From: Bradyrhizobium sp. NAS96.2
GTDB taxonomy: Bacteria; Pseudomonadota; Alphaproteobacteria; Rhizobiales; Xanthobacteraceae
Direction of reading: 5' to 3'
Length of the DNA: 41,975 nucleotides
Assembly (NCBI RefSeq): GCF_001908235.1
Contig: NZ_LGHK01000050.1
Span: forward strand, 1-41,975
Positions 31,869-39,010 of the stretch are shown piece by piece (positions within the stretch are counted from its first letter, which is position 1; each line of letters starts with the position of its first letter). The notes under the pieces are model-generated. The model ran no database searches and was not told the DNA's origin. It saw only the letters and a list, made by a program, of their open reading frames with translations. The position numbers were made by a program, and so were the translations under genes.

Positions 31869-32225
31869 TTCTGATCCCCGTTACTAACGCTGCGCTGTTA
31901 AGCCAAACAACGTGACGCCAATTAGGTTGCTTTGGGGCAATGCCGGACCCGTGATGTTTCCGAGCTGTAACGGGGTCGCAACACCGCCCGTTTGTTCCTT
32001 GGCACAGAAGGTTTTTTCGCCGGTTAAGCAGCCGTATTTCGGCTGTATGTAGGTCGCAAACGGCTAAGGTGAAGTTCAGCGCTCCCCGAAAAGTGATCGG
32101 AGTTCGCTAACGTTTCGATCAGGGCTGCGACAAGCCGCCGCGCGCGATGGCGTGGGCATGATCTCCGCGCAAACGCTACGCGTTTGTCGCGAGGGAAAAC
32201 CGCTTCGCACTTTTCCGGATCATGC
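31869..32225. other. Intergenic region with the porin promoter and a repeat
   Basis: The 357 bp contain the upstream region of the porin and, from about 32140, sequence of a dispersed repeat, listed separately. I find no gene. Confidence 0.5.
32140..32225. repeat. Dispersed REP-like element, copy 1
   Basis: AAACGC (32171-32176) and GCGTTT (32180-32185) form a hairpin around TAC within GCGCAAACGCTACGCGTTTG, followed by TCGCGAGGG and a segment ending CGGATCATGC. This layout is, from memory, frequent in Bradyrhizobium intergenic DNA. A related hairpin with compensating changes is at 32924-32940. Confidence 0.5.
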
Positions 32226-32666
32226 CTAGCGCGACATTTTTTCCAGATCCGGAAAGGCCGCGTAGGACGCGCCGGCGCAGGGCTCGGCGGCGTTGTCGAG
32301 GATGCGGTCGAGCCGGCCGTCGACGAACATGACGCCGCGCTCGCGCGCCAGGCGGTAATTGCCGTCGGTATCCTTGGCGCTGTAGCGCAGGCAGACCACG
32401 TAGCGCAGCCGGCCGCCGACCGTGCGCTGCACCGGCTCGGCGATCCCGGCCTCGCGGACCCCGACCGGATTGTTCAGATAGGTCCGCATGAAGGCCACGA
32501 TCTGCTCGCGGTAGCGGTCCGGAAACGGCTGGTTGGCAACGCCGCGATCGTCGGTGAACGTGGTCGAACCGCCGCCGTCATCGCTGGTGAGACAGCCGGC
32601 GAGCGGCATCGAGAGCAGCAGGATCGCCGCCAGTTGTGATGAAGTCCGCAAAGTCAGCTGTTTCAT
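32226..32666 (-). CDS. Lipoprotein of unknown function
   Basis: The 146-residue product has a lipoprotein signal with lipobox LAGC (MPLAGCLTSDDGGG). The mature part includes YREQIVAFMRTYLNNPVGVREAG and the central YVVCLRYSAKDTDGNYRLARERGVMFVDGRLDRI, resembling small lipoproteins with a beta domain found in alphaproteobacteria. It is expected on the periplasmic face of an outer or inner membrane. The function is unknown. Confidence 0.75.
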   Translation of the reverse strand: MKQLTLRTSSQLAAILLLSMPLAGCLTSDDGGGSTTFTDDRGVANQPFPDRYREQIVAFMRTYLNNPVGVREAGIAEPVQRTVGGRLRYVVCLRYSAKDTDGNYRLARERGVMFVDGRLDRILDNAAEPCAGASYAAFPDLEKMSR

Positions 32667-32689
32667 GTTGCCCCGGCCGCGTCTACTAG

Positions 32690-32781
32690 CGCGTTTTCGA
32701 GCGAAGTGGCTACCGGTTCGCGTGAAGAAAACGCGTCAAAACAAAAATCCAAGCTCCCGTTCCGATTCCTATCGGAACGGG
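32690..32781. repeat. Dispersed Bradyrhizobium-type repeat with two stems
   Basis: CGCGTTTTC (32690-32698) and GAAAACGCG (32727-32735) are a perfect 9-bp inverted repeat flanking GAGCGAAGTGGCTACCGGTT. Then CCCGTTCCGAT (32756-32766) and ATCGGAACGGG (32771-32781) form an 11-bp stem around TCCT. I recall this unit as common in Bradyrhizobium intergenic regions. On the minus strand the second stem is followed by a T-rich tract, so it could also terminate transcription from the right. Confidence 0.6.
32756..32781 (-). terminator. Possible terminator for the minus-strand gene at 33020
   Basis: The 11-bp stem of the repeat is followed on the minus strand by GGAGCTTGGATTTTTGTTTTG. It lies 239 bp past the His-rich protein's stop, so it would end a longer transcript. 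It belongs to the dispersed repeat. Confidence 0.4.
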
Positions 32782-32914
32782 GGCTCTGGACCGCCGGGGG
32801 CGGCGGAAGTGAATTCGCAACTGGGTTATTTCCGCGCCAGCCGCCGATCGGAAGCCTGGACGCACTCCGGCCCGCCGCCATTGGGGAAGCAATGGACGGA
32901 CGGGCCGGTTCTGG

Positions 32915-32950
32915 ATCCCTGCGCAAAGGCTTTGCCTTTGTCGCTGAGGG
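32915..32950. repeat. Dispersed REP-like element, copy 2
   Basis: CAAAGGC (32924-32930) and GCCTTTG (32934-32940) pair around TTT, followed by TCGCTGAGGG. It lines up with copy 1 at 32171: both read GCGCAAA-x-GC ... GC-x-TTTGTCGC. The base that differs in the left arm (C to G) is matched by the opposite change in the right arm. Confidence 0.5.
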
Positions 32951-33019
32951 CGCAGCGGGGCAATGTGGAGCGAACTACGCCCTCAGGATCAGATTCGAGA
33001 TCAGTTCAGCCGTGCTCGA

Positions 33020-33355
33020 TCAGCCGCGCTTGGCCGGCACGACGTGCTTGGTCGCGACCTTGGCGTGAACGTGCTTGGTCGCGTGCTTCGGCGCCTTCAC
33101 CTTCAGCATGCCCATGTGCTTGTGGTGGCGGTGATGGCCATAGTGCTTGTGGTGCATCTTGGCGTTGGCATTGCGCACCTTCGACGGGACCTGCTCGCTC
33201 TTGATGACGGGGGCGGCCTTGGTCGCCGGGGCAGTCGTCGCCGGAGCGGTGGTGGTCGCCGGCGCGGGGGTTGCGGTCTTGCCGGTTTCGGCGGCGAGCG
33301 CGGGCGCTGCGATCACGGACATGGCGAGCAGCGCGGCGGAAATCGTCTTCAACAT
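33020..33355 (-). CDS. Secreted His/Lys-rich protein
   Basis: The 111-residue product has a signal peptide (MLKTISAALLAMSVIAAPALAAE), an Ala/Thr/Pro-rich linker, and a basic tail with a dense His cluster (MHHKHYGHHRHHKHMG) and HATKHVHAKVATKHV. His clusters of this kind bind Ni2+, Zn2+ or Cu2+, but no function is established here. GAGGAGG directly upstream of ATG 33355 supports the start. It is divergent from the TPR-protein gene; the palindrome at 33472-33487 lies between them. Confidence 0.7.
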   Translation of the reverse strand: MLKTISAALLAMSVIAAPALAAETGKTATPAPATTTAPATTAPATKAAPVIKSEQVPSKVRNANAKMHHKHYGHHRHHKHMGMLKVKAPKHATKHVHAKVATKHVVPAKRG

Positions 33356-33471
33356 GGTGGTCCTCCTCTTCGGGATCGAGAGGTCTCCGGCCGGATGGTC
33401 GGCCTCACCGATCAATGCACGTGACCTTAGGGGCCGCGCACTGAACCCGTTCTGAAGGACATGGACGGAAT

Positions 33472-33487
33472 TCATTCATGTGAATGA
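33472..33487. promoter_or_regulatory. 16-bp palindrome, possible operator
   Basis: TCATTCA (33472-33478) and TGAATGA (33481-33487) are exact inverted repeats around TG. The site lies in the 289-bp divergent region between the His-rich and TPR-protein genes, 117 bp from the former start. Confidence 0.4.
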
Positions 33488-33644
33488 CATCTTGGTCATG
33501 TTGCCCGCCCTTGTTGCCCGCCCTCGCAGGCCTCACGCAATCGTGGGATCGGCCGGGAATGTTCTGCACCCTTGGGTGTTCAAGTCAGCAGGCTTGGGTG
33601 TAGGATTACCGAGCACGATCAGGAACGATCAGGAGCAACCAGGA

Positions 33645-34190
33645 ATGAGCAAGACGACGAAGTTTCTAGGCCTCGCAGTGCTCTCGATGACGCTCGCCGC
33701 CGGGCCGGTCATCTCGGCCTACGCCGCAGGTGGCGACAATCCCTCGCCGCCGGCGTCCGACAGCGGCAGCAAGGGCAAGAAGGCGAAGAAGGACAAGAGC
33801 TCCGCGATCGACGATCAGAAGTTCCTGGCCGGCTACCACGCCGCCTATGCCACGATCTACGACAAGCACGACTATACCGCCGCGATCGAGCAGCTGAAGG
33901 CGCTCGGCCAGGACGACCGCGCCGACGTCGCCAATTTGATCGGCTACTCCTATCGCAAGCTCGGCGACTACAGGGTTTCGCAGATCTGGTACGAGCGCGC
34001 GCTGAAGGCAGATCCGGCCCATGTGCGCACCTGGCAGTATTACGGCCTCTGGCAGGTCGAGCAGGGCAACCGCGATCAGGCGCAGTACCATCTGAACCGC
34101 ATCGCCCAGCTCGCCGGCACCAACAGCGATGAATATCGCTCGCTCGCCGCGGCGCTGGAGAAGCCCCCGGGCACTGGCCTGGTTTACTGA
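33645..34190 (+). CDS. Secreted TPR protein
   Basis: The 181-residue product has a signal peptide (KFLGLAVLSMTLAAGPVISAYA), a Lys/Ser-rich linker (SKGKKAKKDKSS) and a helical domain with two to three tetratricopeptide repeats: YDKHDYTAAIEQLKALG, VANLIGYSYRKLGDYRVSQIWYERALK, and TWQYYGLWQVEQGNRDQAQYHL. It should be a periplasmic scaffold. ATG 33645 follows AGGAG by about ten bases. A terminator follows. Confidence 0.8.
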   Translation: MSKTTKFLGLAVLSMTLAAGPVISAYAAGGDNPSPPASDSGSKGKKAKKDKSSAIDDQKFLAGYHAAYATIYDKHDYTAAIEQLKALGQDDRADVANLIGYSYRKLGDYRVSQIWYERALKADPAHVRTWQYYGLWQVEQGNRDQAQYHLNRIAQLAGTNSDEYRSLAAALEKPPGTGLVY

Positions 34191-34211
34191 GCGGGCCTGC
34201 CGTCCAACATG

Positions 34212-34246
34212 AGCCGGCGTGGTCGTAACGACTGCGCCGGCTTTTT
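34212..34246 (+). terminator. Rho-independent terminator
   Basis: AGCCGGCG (34212-34219) pairs with CGCCGGC (34235-34241), with a GTCG/CGAC stem inside, followed by TTTTT. It is 21 bp after the TPR-protein stop. Confidence 0.8.
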
Positions 34247-34287
34247 GCTGCGCCGTAGAATGAGTGGAGCCAACGAGCCTTGGCCTA

Positions 34288-34560
34288 TTACGGGTAGTGC
34301 TCGAGGCGCCGGTCGGGCTTTTGCGGACGGCTCGCGCCGACCGTGTTGCCGTCTTCTCCAGGCTTTGCCGGACGCACAGCCTTCTCGATCGGCGAGCCGC
34401 TGTCGCCGGTCTTCTTGCTGGTGTTCAGCGCCTGGCCGGTGGTGGTCACATTGGCGGCTTGCCCGGCTCCCGCCGAGCCGGCCGACGGGCCGGAGCTCTG
34501 CGCCAACACGGTTCCCGACAGCGCCAATGCCACCATCAGTATTGCCGCGTTGACTGTCAT
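34288..34560 (-). CDS. Small secreted protein
   Basis: The 90-residue product has a signal peptide (MTVNAAILMVALALSGTVLAQ) and a Ser/Gly/Ala-rich, apparently disordered mature part (SAGSAGAGQAANVTTTGQAL, then TSKKTGDSGSPIEK and a basic Pro-rich end). No function is known to me. ATG 34560 is preceded by AAGG about nine bases upstream. Confidence 0.55.
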   Translation of the reverse strand: MTVNAAILMVALALSGTVLAQSSGPSAGSAGAGQAANVTTTGQALNTSKKTGDSGSPIEKAVRPAKPGEDGNTVGASRPQKPDRRLEHYP

Positions 34561-34729
34561 GGAGGGGGCCTTCTGCACACGAATGATGCACAGCAACGCG
34601 CCAGAGCCGATCGCGTTCCAATGCCGCCGATCGCCGATGCGGTAGAGTTAACATCATCGAAGGCGGCCGCTTTCGCCGGCGGCCTTCCTCGTCCTTGTGG
34701 TCGCAAGGCGCAGAGCTTACGAAGGCAAC

Positions 34730-34954
34730 ATGCAACTCGTCTCCACCCTGACCTGCCCGGCTTGCGGCTTCGCCAAGGCCGAGACCATGCCGACCGACGC
34801 CTGCCAGTTCTTCTACGACTGCGCGGGCTGCGGCACCCGCCTCAAGCCGAAGGCCGGCGATTGCTGCGTGTTCTGCTCCTACGGCTCGGTGCCCTGCCCT
34901 CCGGTCCGGGCGGACGGAAAATGCTGCGGCGATGCCGCATGCGGCGGCCAATGA
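34730..34954 (+). CDS. GDCCVxC-domain cysteine-rich protein
   Basis: The 74-residue product has ten or more cysteines: TLTCPACGF, YDCAGCGTRL, then GDCCVFCSYGSVPCPP and a C-terminal CCGDAACGG. It matches the GDCCVxC (seleno)protein family, small metal-binding proteins often found beside mercury or copper resistance genes; here all positions are Cys codons, not Sec. It lies convergently beside the Cus operon, with inverted repeats between (GCACC/GGTGC at 34955-34973 and GACCGGC/GCCGGTC at 34978-35008). Its role in metal handling is likely but unproven. Confidence 0.8.
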   Translation: MQLVSTLTCPACGFAKAETMPTDACQFFYDCAGCGTRLKPKAGDCCVFCSYGSVPCPPVRADGKCCGDAACGGQ

Positions 34955-35014
34955 GCACCTGACCATGCGGTGCGATCGACCGGCATCGCGCGCGCCGCGA
35001 CGCCGGTCATCGTC
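34955..35014. terminator. Possible convergent terminator
   Basis: GCACC/GGTGC (34955-34973) and GACCGGC (34978-34984)/GCCGGTC (35002-35008) form two stems between the convergent GDCCVxC and CusF-like genes. Neither is followed by a T-run, so terminator function is uncertain. Confidence 0.3.
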
Positions 35015-35317
35015 TCACTTCGCCTTCTGGATCGCCGTGACGGTGTAGCCGCCGTCGCCCTCCTGGGCTTCGAACCTGACCTTGTCACCGACCTTCACCT
35101 GCTTGAGCAGCGCGGGATCCTTGACCCGGTAGACCATCGTCATCGGCTCCTCCATGCCGAGGCTCTTGGCCGGGCCATGCTTGAGCGTGATCTTGCCCGC
35201 GCCCTCGTCGATCTTCTTGACCTCGCCATTGATATCAGCGGCCTGCGCGAACGCCGCGCCAAATGTCAGCGCCAAGGCGAGCGTGACCGCGCCTGCCGTT
35301 CTGGTGATCCCATTCAT
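35015..35317 (-). CDS. CusF-like periplasmic copper-binding protein
   Basis: The 100-residue product has a signal peptide (GAVTLALALTFGAAFAQAAD) and a CusF-type beta-barrel: GEVKKIDEGAGKITLKHGP, LGMEEPMTMVYRV and KVGDKVRFEAQE. E. coli CusF binds Cu(I)/Ag(I) through one His, two Met and a Trp cap. Here His47, Met59 and Met61 are present, but the Trp position is taken by Met55 and the spacing is one residue longer. It should carry copper from the periplasm to CusB. AAAGGA about nine bases upstream sets the start. Last gene of the operon. Confidence 0.82.
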   Translation of the reverse strand: MNGITRTAGAVTLALALTFGAAFAQAADINGEVKKIDEGAGKITLKHGPAKSLGMEEPMTMVYRVKDPALLKQVKVGDKVRFEAQEGDGGYTVTAIQKAK

Positions 35318-35346
35318 CGTCGTTGTCCTTTCGTTCATTGTTGATT

Positions 35347-35808
35347 TCATTTCACGATGACGCGGCCGGTCATCCCGTAGTCGCGGTGATCGGGGATCAT
35401 GCAGGAATATTCGAACGTTCCGGGCTTGGTGAACTTCCAGACGATCTCGGCGCTCTTCTTCGGCGCGAGACGGACGCCGTTCGGATCGTCATGCTCCATA
35501 TGCGGATGCTTCTTCATCACCTCTGCATGCTTCAAATTCTCTGCGGTGGTCGCGAGCAGGAATTCATGATCCTCGGTGCCGGCATTCCTGATCACGAAGC
35601 GGATCTGTTCGCCGCGCTTGACCTCGATGCGGAACGGCGTGAACTCCATCTCCTTCATCTCGACCTCGACGGTGCGCGACGGCTTGCTGGGATCGCCGGG
35701 CTCGCCCGCCGAATAGGTTTCGTGACCGTGCTTGTCGTGCGCGCGTGACGGCCCAGCCGCGGCCGACAGCGCAACGAGCGCGATGCAGGTTCTGGTGAAA
35801 CTCTTCAT
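35347..35808 (-). CDS. Cupredoxin (type 1 copper protein)
   Basis: The 153-residue product has a signal peptide (TCIALVALSAAAGPSRAH) and a His-rich segment after it. The cupredoxin core has the four type 1 ligands in order: His81 (TEDHEF), Cys136 (YSCMIP), His141 and Met146 (DHRDYGM). This matches azurin/plastocyanin-like copper resistance proteins. GGAG six bases before ATG 35808 supports the start. It lies 34 bp behind cusA and 29 bp before the CusF-like gene, so it is part of the operon and may store copper or carry electrons in the periplasm. Confidence 0.85.
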   Translation of the reverse strand: MKSFTRTCIALVALSAAAGPSRAHDKHGHETYSAGEPGDPSKPSRTVEVEMKEMEFTPFRIEVKRGEQIRFVIRNAGTEDHEFLLATTAENLKHAEVMKKHPHMEHDDPNGVRLAPKKSAEIVWKFTKPGTFEYSCMIPDHRDYGMTGRVIVK

Positions 35809-35842
35809 TGGATTCTCCATTTCAAGAAATGCGTTGTCCCGG

Positions 35843-38800
35843 TCACAACTGCGGCTGCTGGCAGGCGGCGGTTGCAGCAATCTCTCGTTCCGACACCTTC
35901 GCCCTGATCTCGATGCCCTTCACGATGGCGAAGATCGCGGGGATCACGATCAGCGTCAGCAAGGTCGAGGAGATCATGCCGCCGATCATCGGCACTGCGA
36001 TGCGCTGCATGATCTCGGAGCCGGTGCCGGTGCTCCACATGATCGGCAGCAGGGCGGCCATGATCGCGACCACCGTCATCATCTTCGGCCGGACGCGCTC
36101 GACCGCGCCCGCGATGATCGCGCGATGCAGATCGTCGCGGCCGAGCGTTCGCCGTTCGGCGGCACAGCGCGCTTTCGCCTCCTCCAGCGCGTGGTTGAGA
36201 TAGATCAGCATCACGACGCCGGTTTCGGCGGCGACGCCGGCCAGCGCGATGAAGCCGACCGCGACCGCAACCGACAGGTTGAAGCCGAGCGCCCACATCA
36301 GCCAGAGCCCGCCGACCAGCGCGAACGGCAGCGACAGCATCACGATCATGGTCTCCGCCACCGAGCGGAAGTTGAGGTAGAGCAACAGGAAGATGATCGA
36401 GAGCGTCACCGGCACCACGATCCTGAGCCGCGCGGCGGCGCGTTCGAGATATTCGTATTGCCCGCTCCACACCAGATAAGTGCCGGGCGGAAACTGGACG
36501 GCGGCCTGTACCGCGCGCTGTGCGTCGGCGACGTAGCCGCCGAGATCGCGCTCGCGGATGTCGACATAGATGTAGGTCGCAAGCTGCCCGTTCTCGGTCC
36601 GGATCGAGCTCGGGCCGCGCGCCGGCACGACATTGGCGACCTCGCCGAGCGGCACCGCGCCGCCTGCCGGCATCGCCACCAGGATGTCGCCGGCGATCGC
36701 GCTGGGATTGTCGCGCAAATCGCGCGGATAGCGCATGTTGACGGTGAAGCGCTGCCGCCCCTCGACCGTCGTGGTCACGCTCTGACCGCCGAGCGCGGTG
36801 GCGATCGTGTCCTGCACGTCCTGCACCGCGATGCCGTAACGCGCCAGCGCCTCGCGGTTCGGGATGATCTCGAGATAGTAGCCGCCGAGGCCGCGCTCGG
36901 CATAGGCCGACGACGTTCCCGGCACGGTCTTGAGCACCTGCTCGACCTGGCGCGCGAGCTTGTCGATCGTGCCAAGATCGGGGCCGATCACCTTGACACC
37001 GACAGGGGTGCGGATGCCGGTCGACAGCATGTCGATGCGCGCCTTGATCGGCATCGTCCAGGCGTTGGAGACGCCGGGGAATTGCAGCGCCTTGTCCATC
37101 TCGGCGATCAGGCCGTCGAGGGTGACGCCCTTGCGCCATTCCTGCTTCGGCCTGAGGTTGACGACGGTCTCGAACATCTCCGACGGCGCCGGATCGGTCG
37201 CGGTGGCGGCGCGGCCGGCCTTGCCATAGACCGAGGCGACCTCCGGAAAGCTCTTGATGATGCGGTTCTGGGTCTGCATCAGCTCGGATGCCTTGGTCAC
37301 CGAGATGCCCGGCAGCGTGGTCGGCATATAGAGCAGCGTGCCCTCGTTGAGATCGGGCATGAACTCGGTGCCGAGCTGCCGCGCCGGCCAGACCGTCACG
37401 GCGAGCGCGGCGAGCGCCAGCAGGATCACCAGCGTCTTGGCCCGCAACACGCCGTTGATGACCGGACGGTAGATCCAGATTAGCAAGCGGTTGATCGGGT
37501 TCTTGTGCTCGGGAATGATCCTGCCGCGCACGAAGATCACCATCAGCGCCGGCACCAGCGTCACCGACAGCAGCGCCGCCGCCGCCATCGCAAACGTCTT
37601 GGTGAAGGCGAGCGGCGAGAACAGCCGCCCCTCCTGCGATTCCAGCGTGAAGATCGGCATGAACGACACGGTGATGATCAGCAGGCTGAAGAACAGCGCC
37701 GGCCCCACTTCGGCCGCAGCCTCGATCAGGATCGCGACCCGCGACCGGCCGGGCTCGGCGCGCTCCAGGTGCTTGTGCGCGTTCTCGATCATCACGATCG
37801 CCGCATCGATCATGGCGCCGATCGCGATCGCGATGCCGCCGAGGCTCATGATGTTGGAGCCGATCCCGAAAAACTTCATCGCGCCGAACGCCATCAGCAC
37901 GCCGACCGGCAGCATCAGGATCGCTACCAGCGCGCTGCGCACATGCAGCAGGAACACAATGCAGACCAGCGCGACCACCACGCTCTCCTCGAACAGCGTG
38001 CGCTTCAGCGTCTCGATCGCCGCATAGATCAGGTTGGACCGGTCATAGACCGGCACGATCTCGACCGATTTCGGCAGGCTGGTCGCGATCTCCCTGAACC
38101 GCTTCTTGACGTTCTCGATCACGTCGAGCGCATTCATGCCGAAGCGCTGCAGCACGATGCCACTGGCCACCTCACCCTCGCCGTTCAGCTCGGCGATGCC
38201 GCGCCGCTCATCGGGGCCGAGCTCGACGCGGGCAACGTCGCGCAGCAGCACCGGCGTGCCGTTGTCGGTCTTCAGCACGACATTGCCGAGGTCGTTGATG
38301 TCTTTCAGATAGCCCTTGCCGCGGATGACGTATTCGAATTCGGAGAGCTCGACGGTGCGGCCGCCGACATCGGCATTGCTGGCGCGGATCGCATCGCGCA
38401 TCCGCTGCATGGTGACGCCGCGGTCGCGCATCCGTTGCGGATCGAGGATCACATTGTATTGCTTGACGAAGCCGCCGACGCTTGCGACCTCGGCGACGCC
38501 TTCGGCCTTGGCCAGCGCGAATTTCAGATTCCAGTCCTGGATCGTTCTGGTGTCGGCGAGATTGAGCTGCTTCGACATCACGGCATATTGGTAGACCCAG
38601 CCGACGCCGGTCGCGTCGGGACCGATGGTCGGCGACACGCCGGCCGGCAGCCGCGACGCCGCGCTGTTGAGGAATTCGAGCACACGCGAGCGCGCCCAGT
38701 AGATGTCGGTGCCGTCCTCGAAGATGACATAGACGAAGGACACGCCGAAGAACGAGAAGCCGCGCACGACCTTCGACTTCGGCACCGTCAGCATCGCCGT

Positions 38801-39010
38801 GGTCAAGGGATAGGTGACCTGGTCCTCGATCACCTGCGGCGCCTGCCCTGGATACTCGGTGTAGACGATGACCTGGGTGTCCGAGAGATCGGGGATCGCG
38901 TCCAGTGGCAGGTGCAACAACGCATAGAGACCTGCTGCCGCCGCGAAGCCGGTGCCGAACAGCACCAGCAGCAGATTGCGTGCCGACCAGGCGATGACGC
39001 GGGCAATCAT
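35843..39010 (-). CDS. cusA: HME-RND copper/silver efflux pump CusA
   Basis: The 1055-residue protein has the full length and layout of a heavy-metal RND pump: an N-terminal helix, two large periplasmic loops and 12 membrane segments. The proton-relay residues are visible (AIGAMIDAAIVMIENAHKH near residue 405 and AAETGVVMLIYLNHA in the C-terminal half). Methionines at the known Cu(I) path (YMPTTLPG, APSEMFET, WTMPIKAR) are kept. The ATG at 39010 overlaps the cusB stop by four bases (ATGA). The frame is open far upstream to 39640, but that part overlaps cusB in another frame. It drives Cu(I)/Ag(I) from periplasm or cytoplasm through CusB to an outer membrane channel not seen here. Confidence 0.95.
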   Translation of the reverse strand: MIARVIAWSARNLLLVLFGTGFAAAAGLYALLHLPLDAIPDLSDTQVIVYTEYPGQAPQVIEDQVTYPLTTAMLTVPKSKVVRGFSFFGVSFVYVIFEDGTDIYWARSRVLEFLNSAASRLPAGVSPTIGPDATGVGWVYQYAVMSKQLNLADTRTIQDWNLKFALAKAEGVAEVASVGGFVKQYNVILDPQRMRDRGVTMQRMRDAIRASNADVGGRTVELSEFEYVIRGKGYLKDINDLGNVVLKTDNGTPVLLRDVARVELGPDERRGIAELNGEGEVASGIVLQRFGMNALDVIENVKKRFREIATSLPKSVEIVPVYDRSNLIYAAIETLKRTLFEESVVVALVCIVFLLHVRSALVAILMLPVGVLMAFGAMKFFGIGSNIMSLGGIAIAIGAMIDAAIVMIENAHKHLERAEPGRSRVAILIEAAAEVGPALFFSLLIITVSFMPIFTLESQEGRLFSPLAFTKTFAMAAAALLSVTLVPALMVIFVRGRIIPEHKNPINRLLIWIYRPVINGVLRAKTLVILLALAALAVTVWPARQLGTEFMPDLNEGTLLYMPTTLPGISVTKASELMQTQNRIIKSFPEVASVYGKAGRAATATDPAPSEMFETVVNLRPKQEWRKGVTLDGLIAEMDKALQFPGVSNAWTMPIKARIDMLSTGIRTPVGVKVIGPDLGTIDKLARQVEQVLKTVPGTSSAYAERGLGGYYLEIIPNREALARYGIAVQDVQDTIATALGGQSVTTTVEGRQRFTVNMRYPRDLRDNPSAIAGDILVAMPAGGAVPLGEVANVVPARGPSSIRTENGQLATYIYVDIRERDLGGYVADAQRAVQAAVQFPPGTYLVWSGQYEYLERAAARLRIVVPVTLSIIFLLLYLNFRSVAETMIVMLSLPFALVGGLWLMWALGFNLSVAVAVGFIALAGVAAETGVVMLIYLNHALEEAKARCAAERRTLGRDDLHRAIIAGAVERVRPKMMTVVAIMAALLPIMWSTGTGSEIMQRIAVPMIGGMISSTLLTLIVIPAIFAIVKGIEIRAKVSEREIAATAACQQPQL

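Larger units (their letters stand above)
32667..33019. other. 353-bp region of repeats and hairpins
   Basis: I find no gene here. It contains two repeat elements, at 32690-32781 and about 32915-32950, listed separately. The intervening sequence has GC-rich frames without coding character. Confidence 0.45.
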
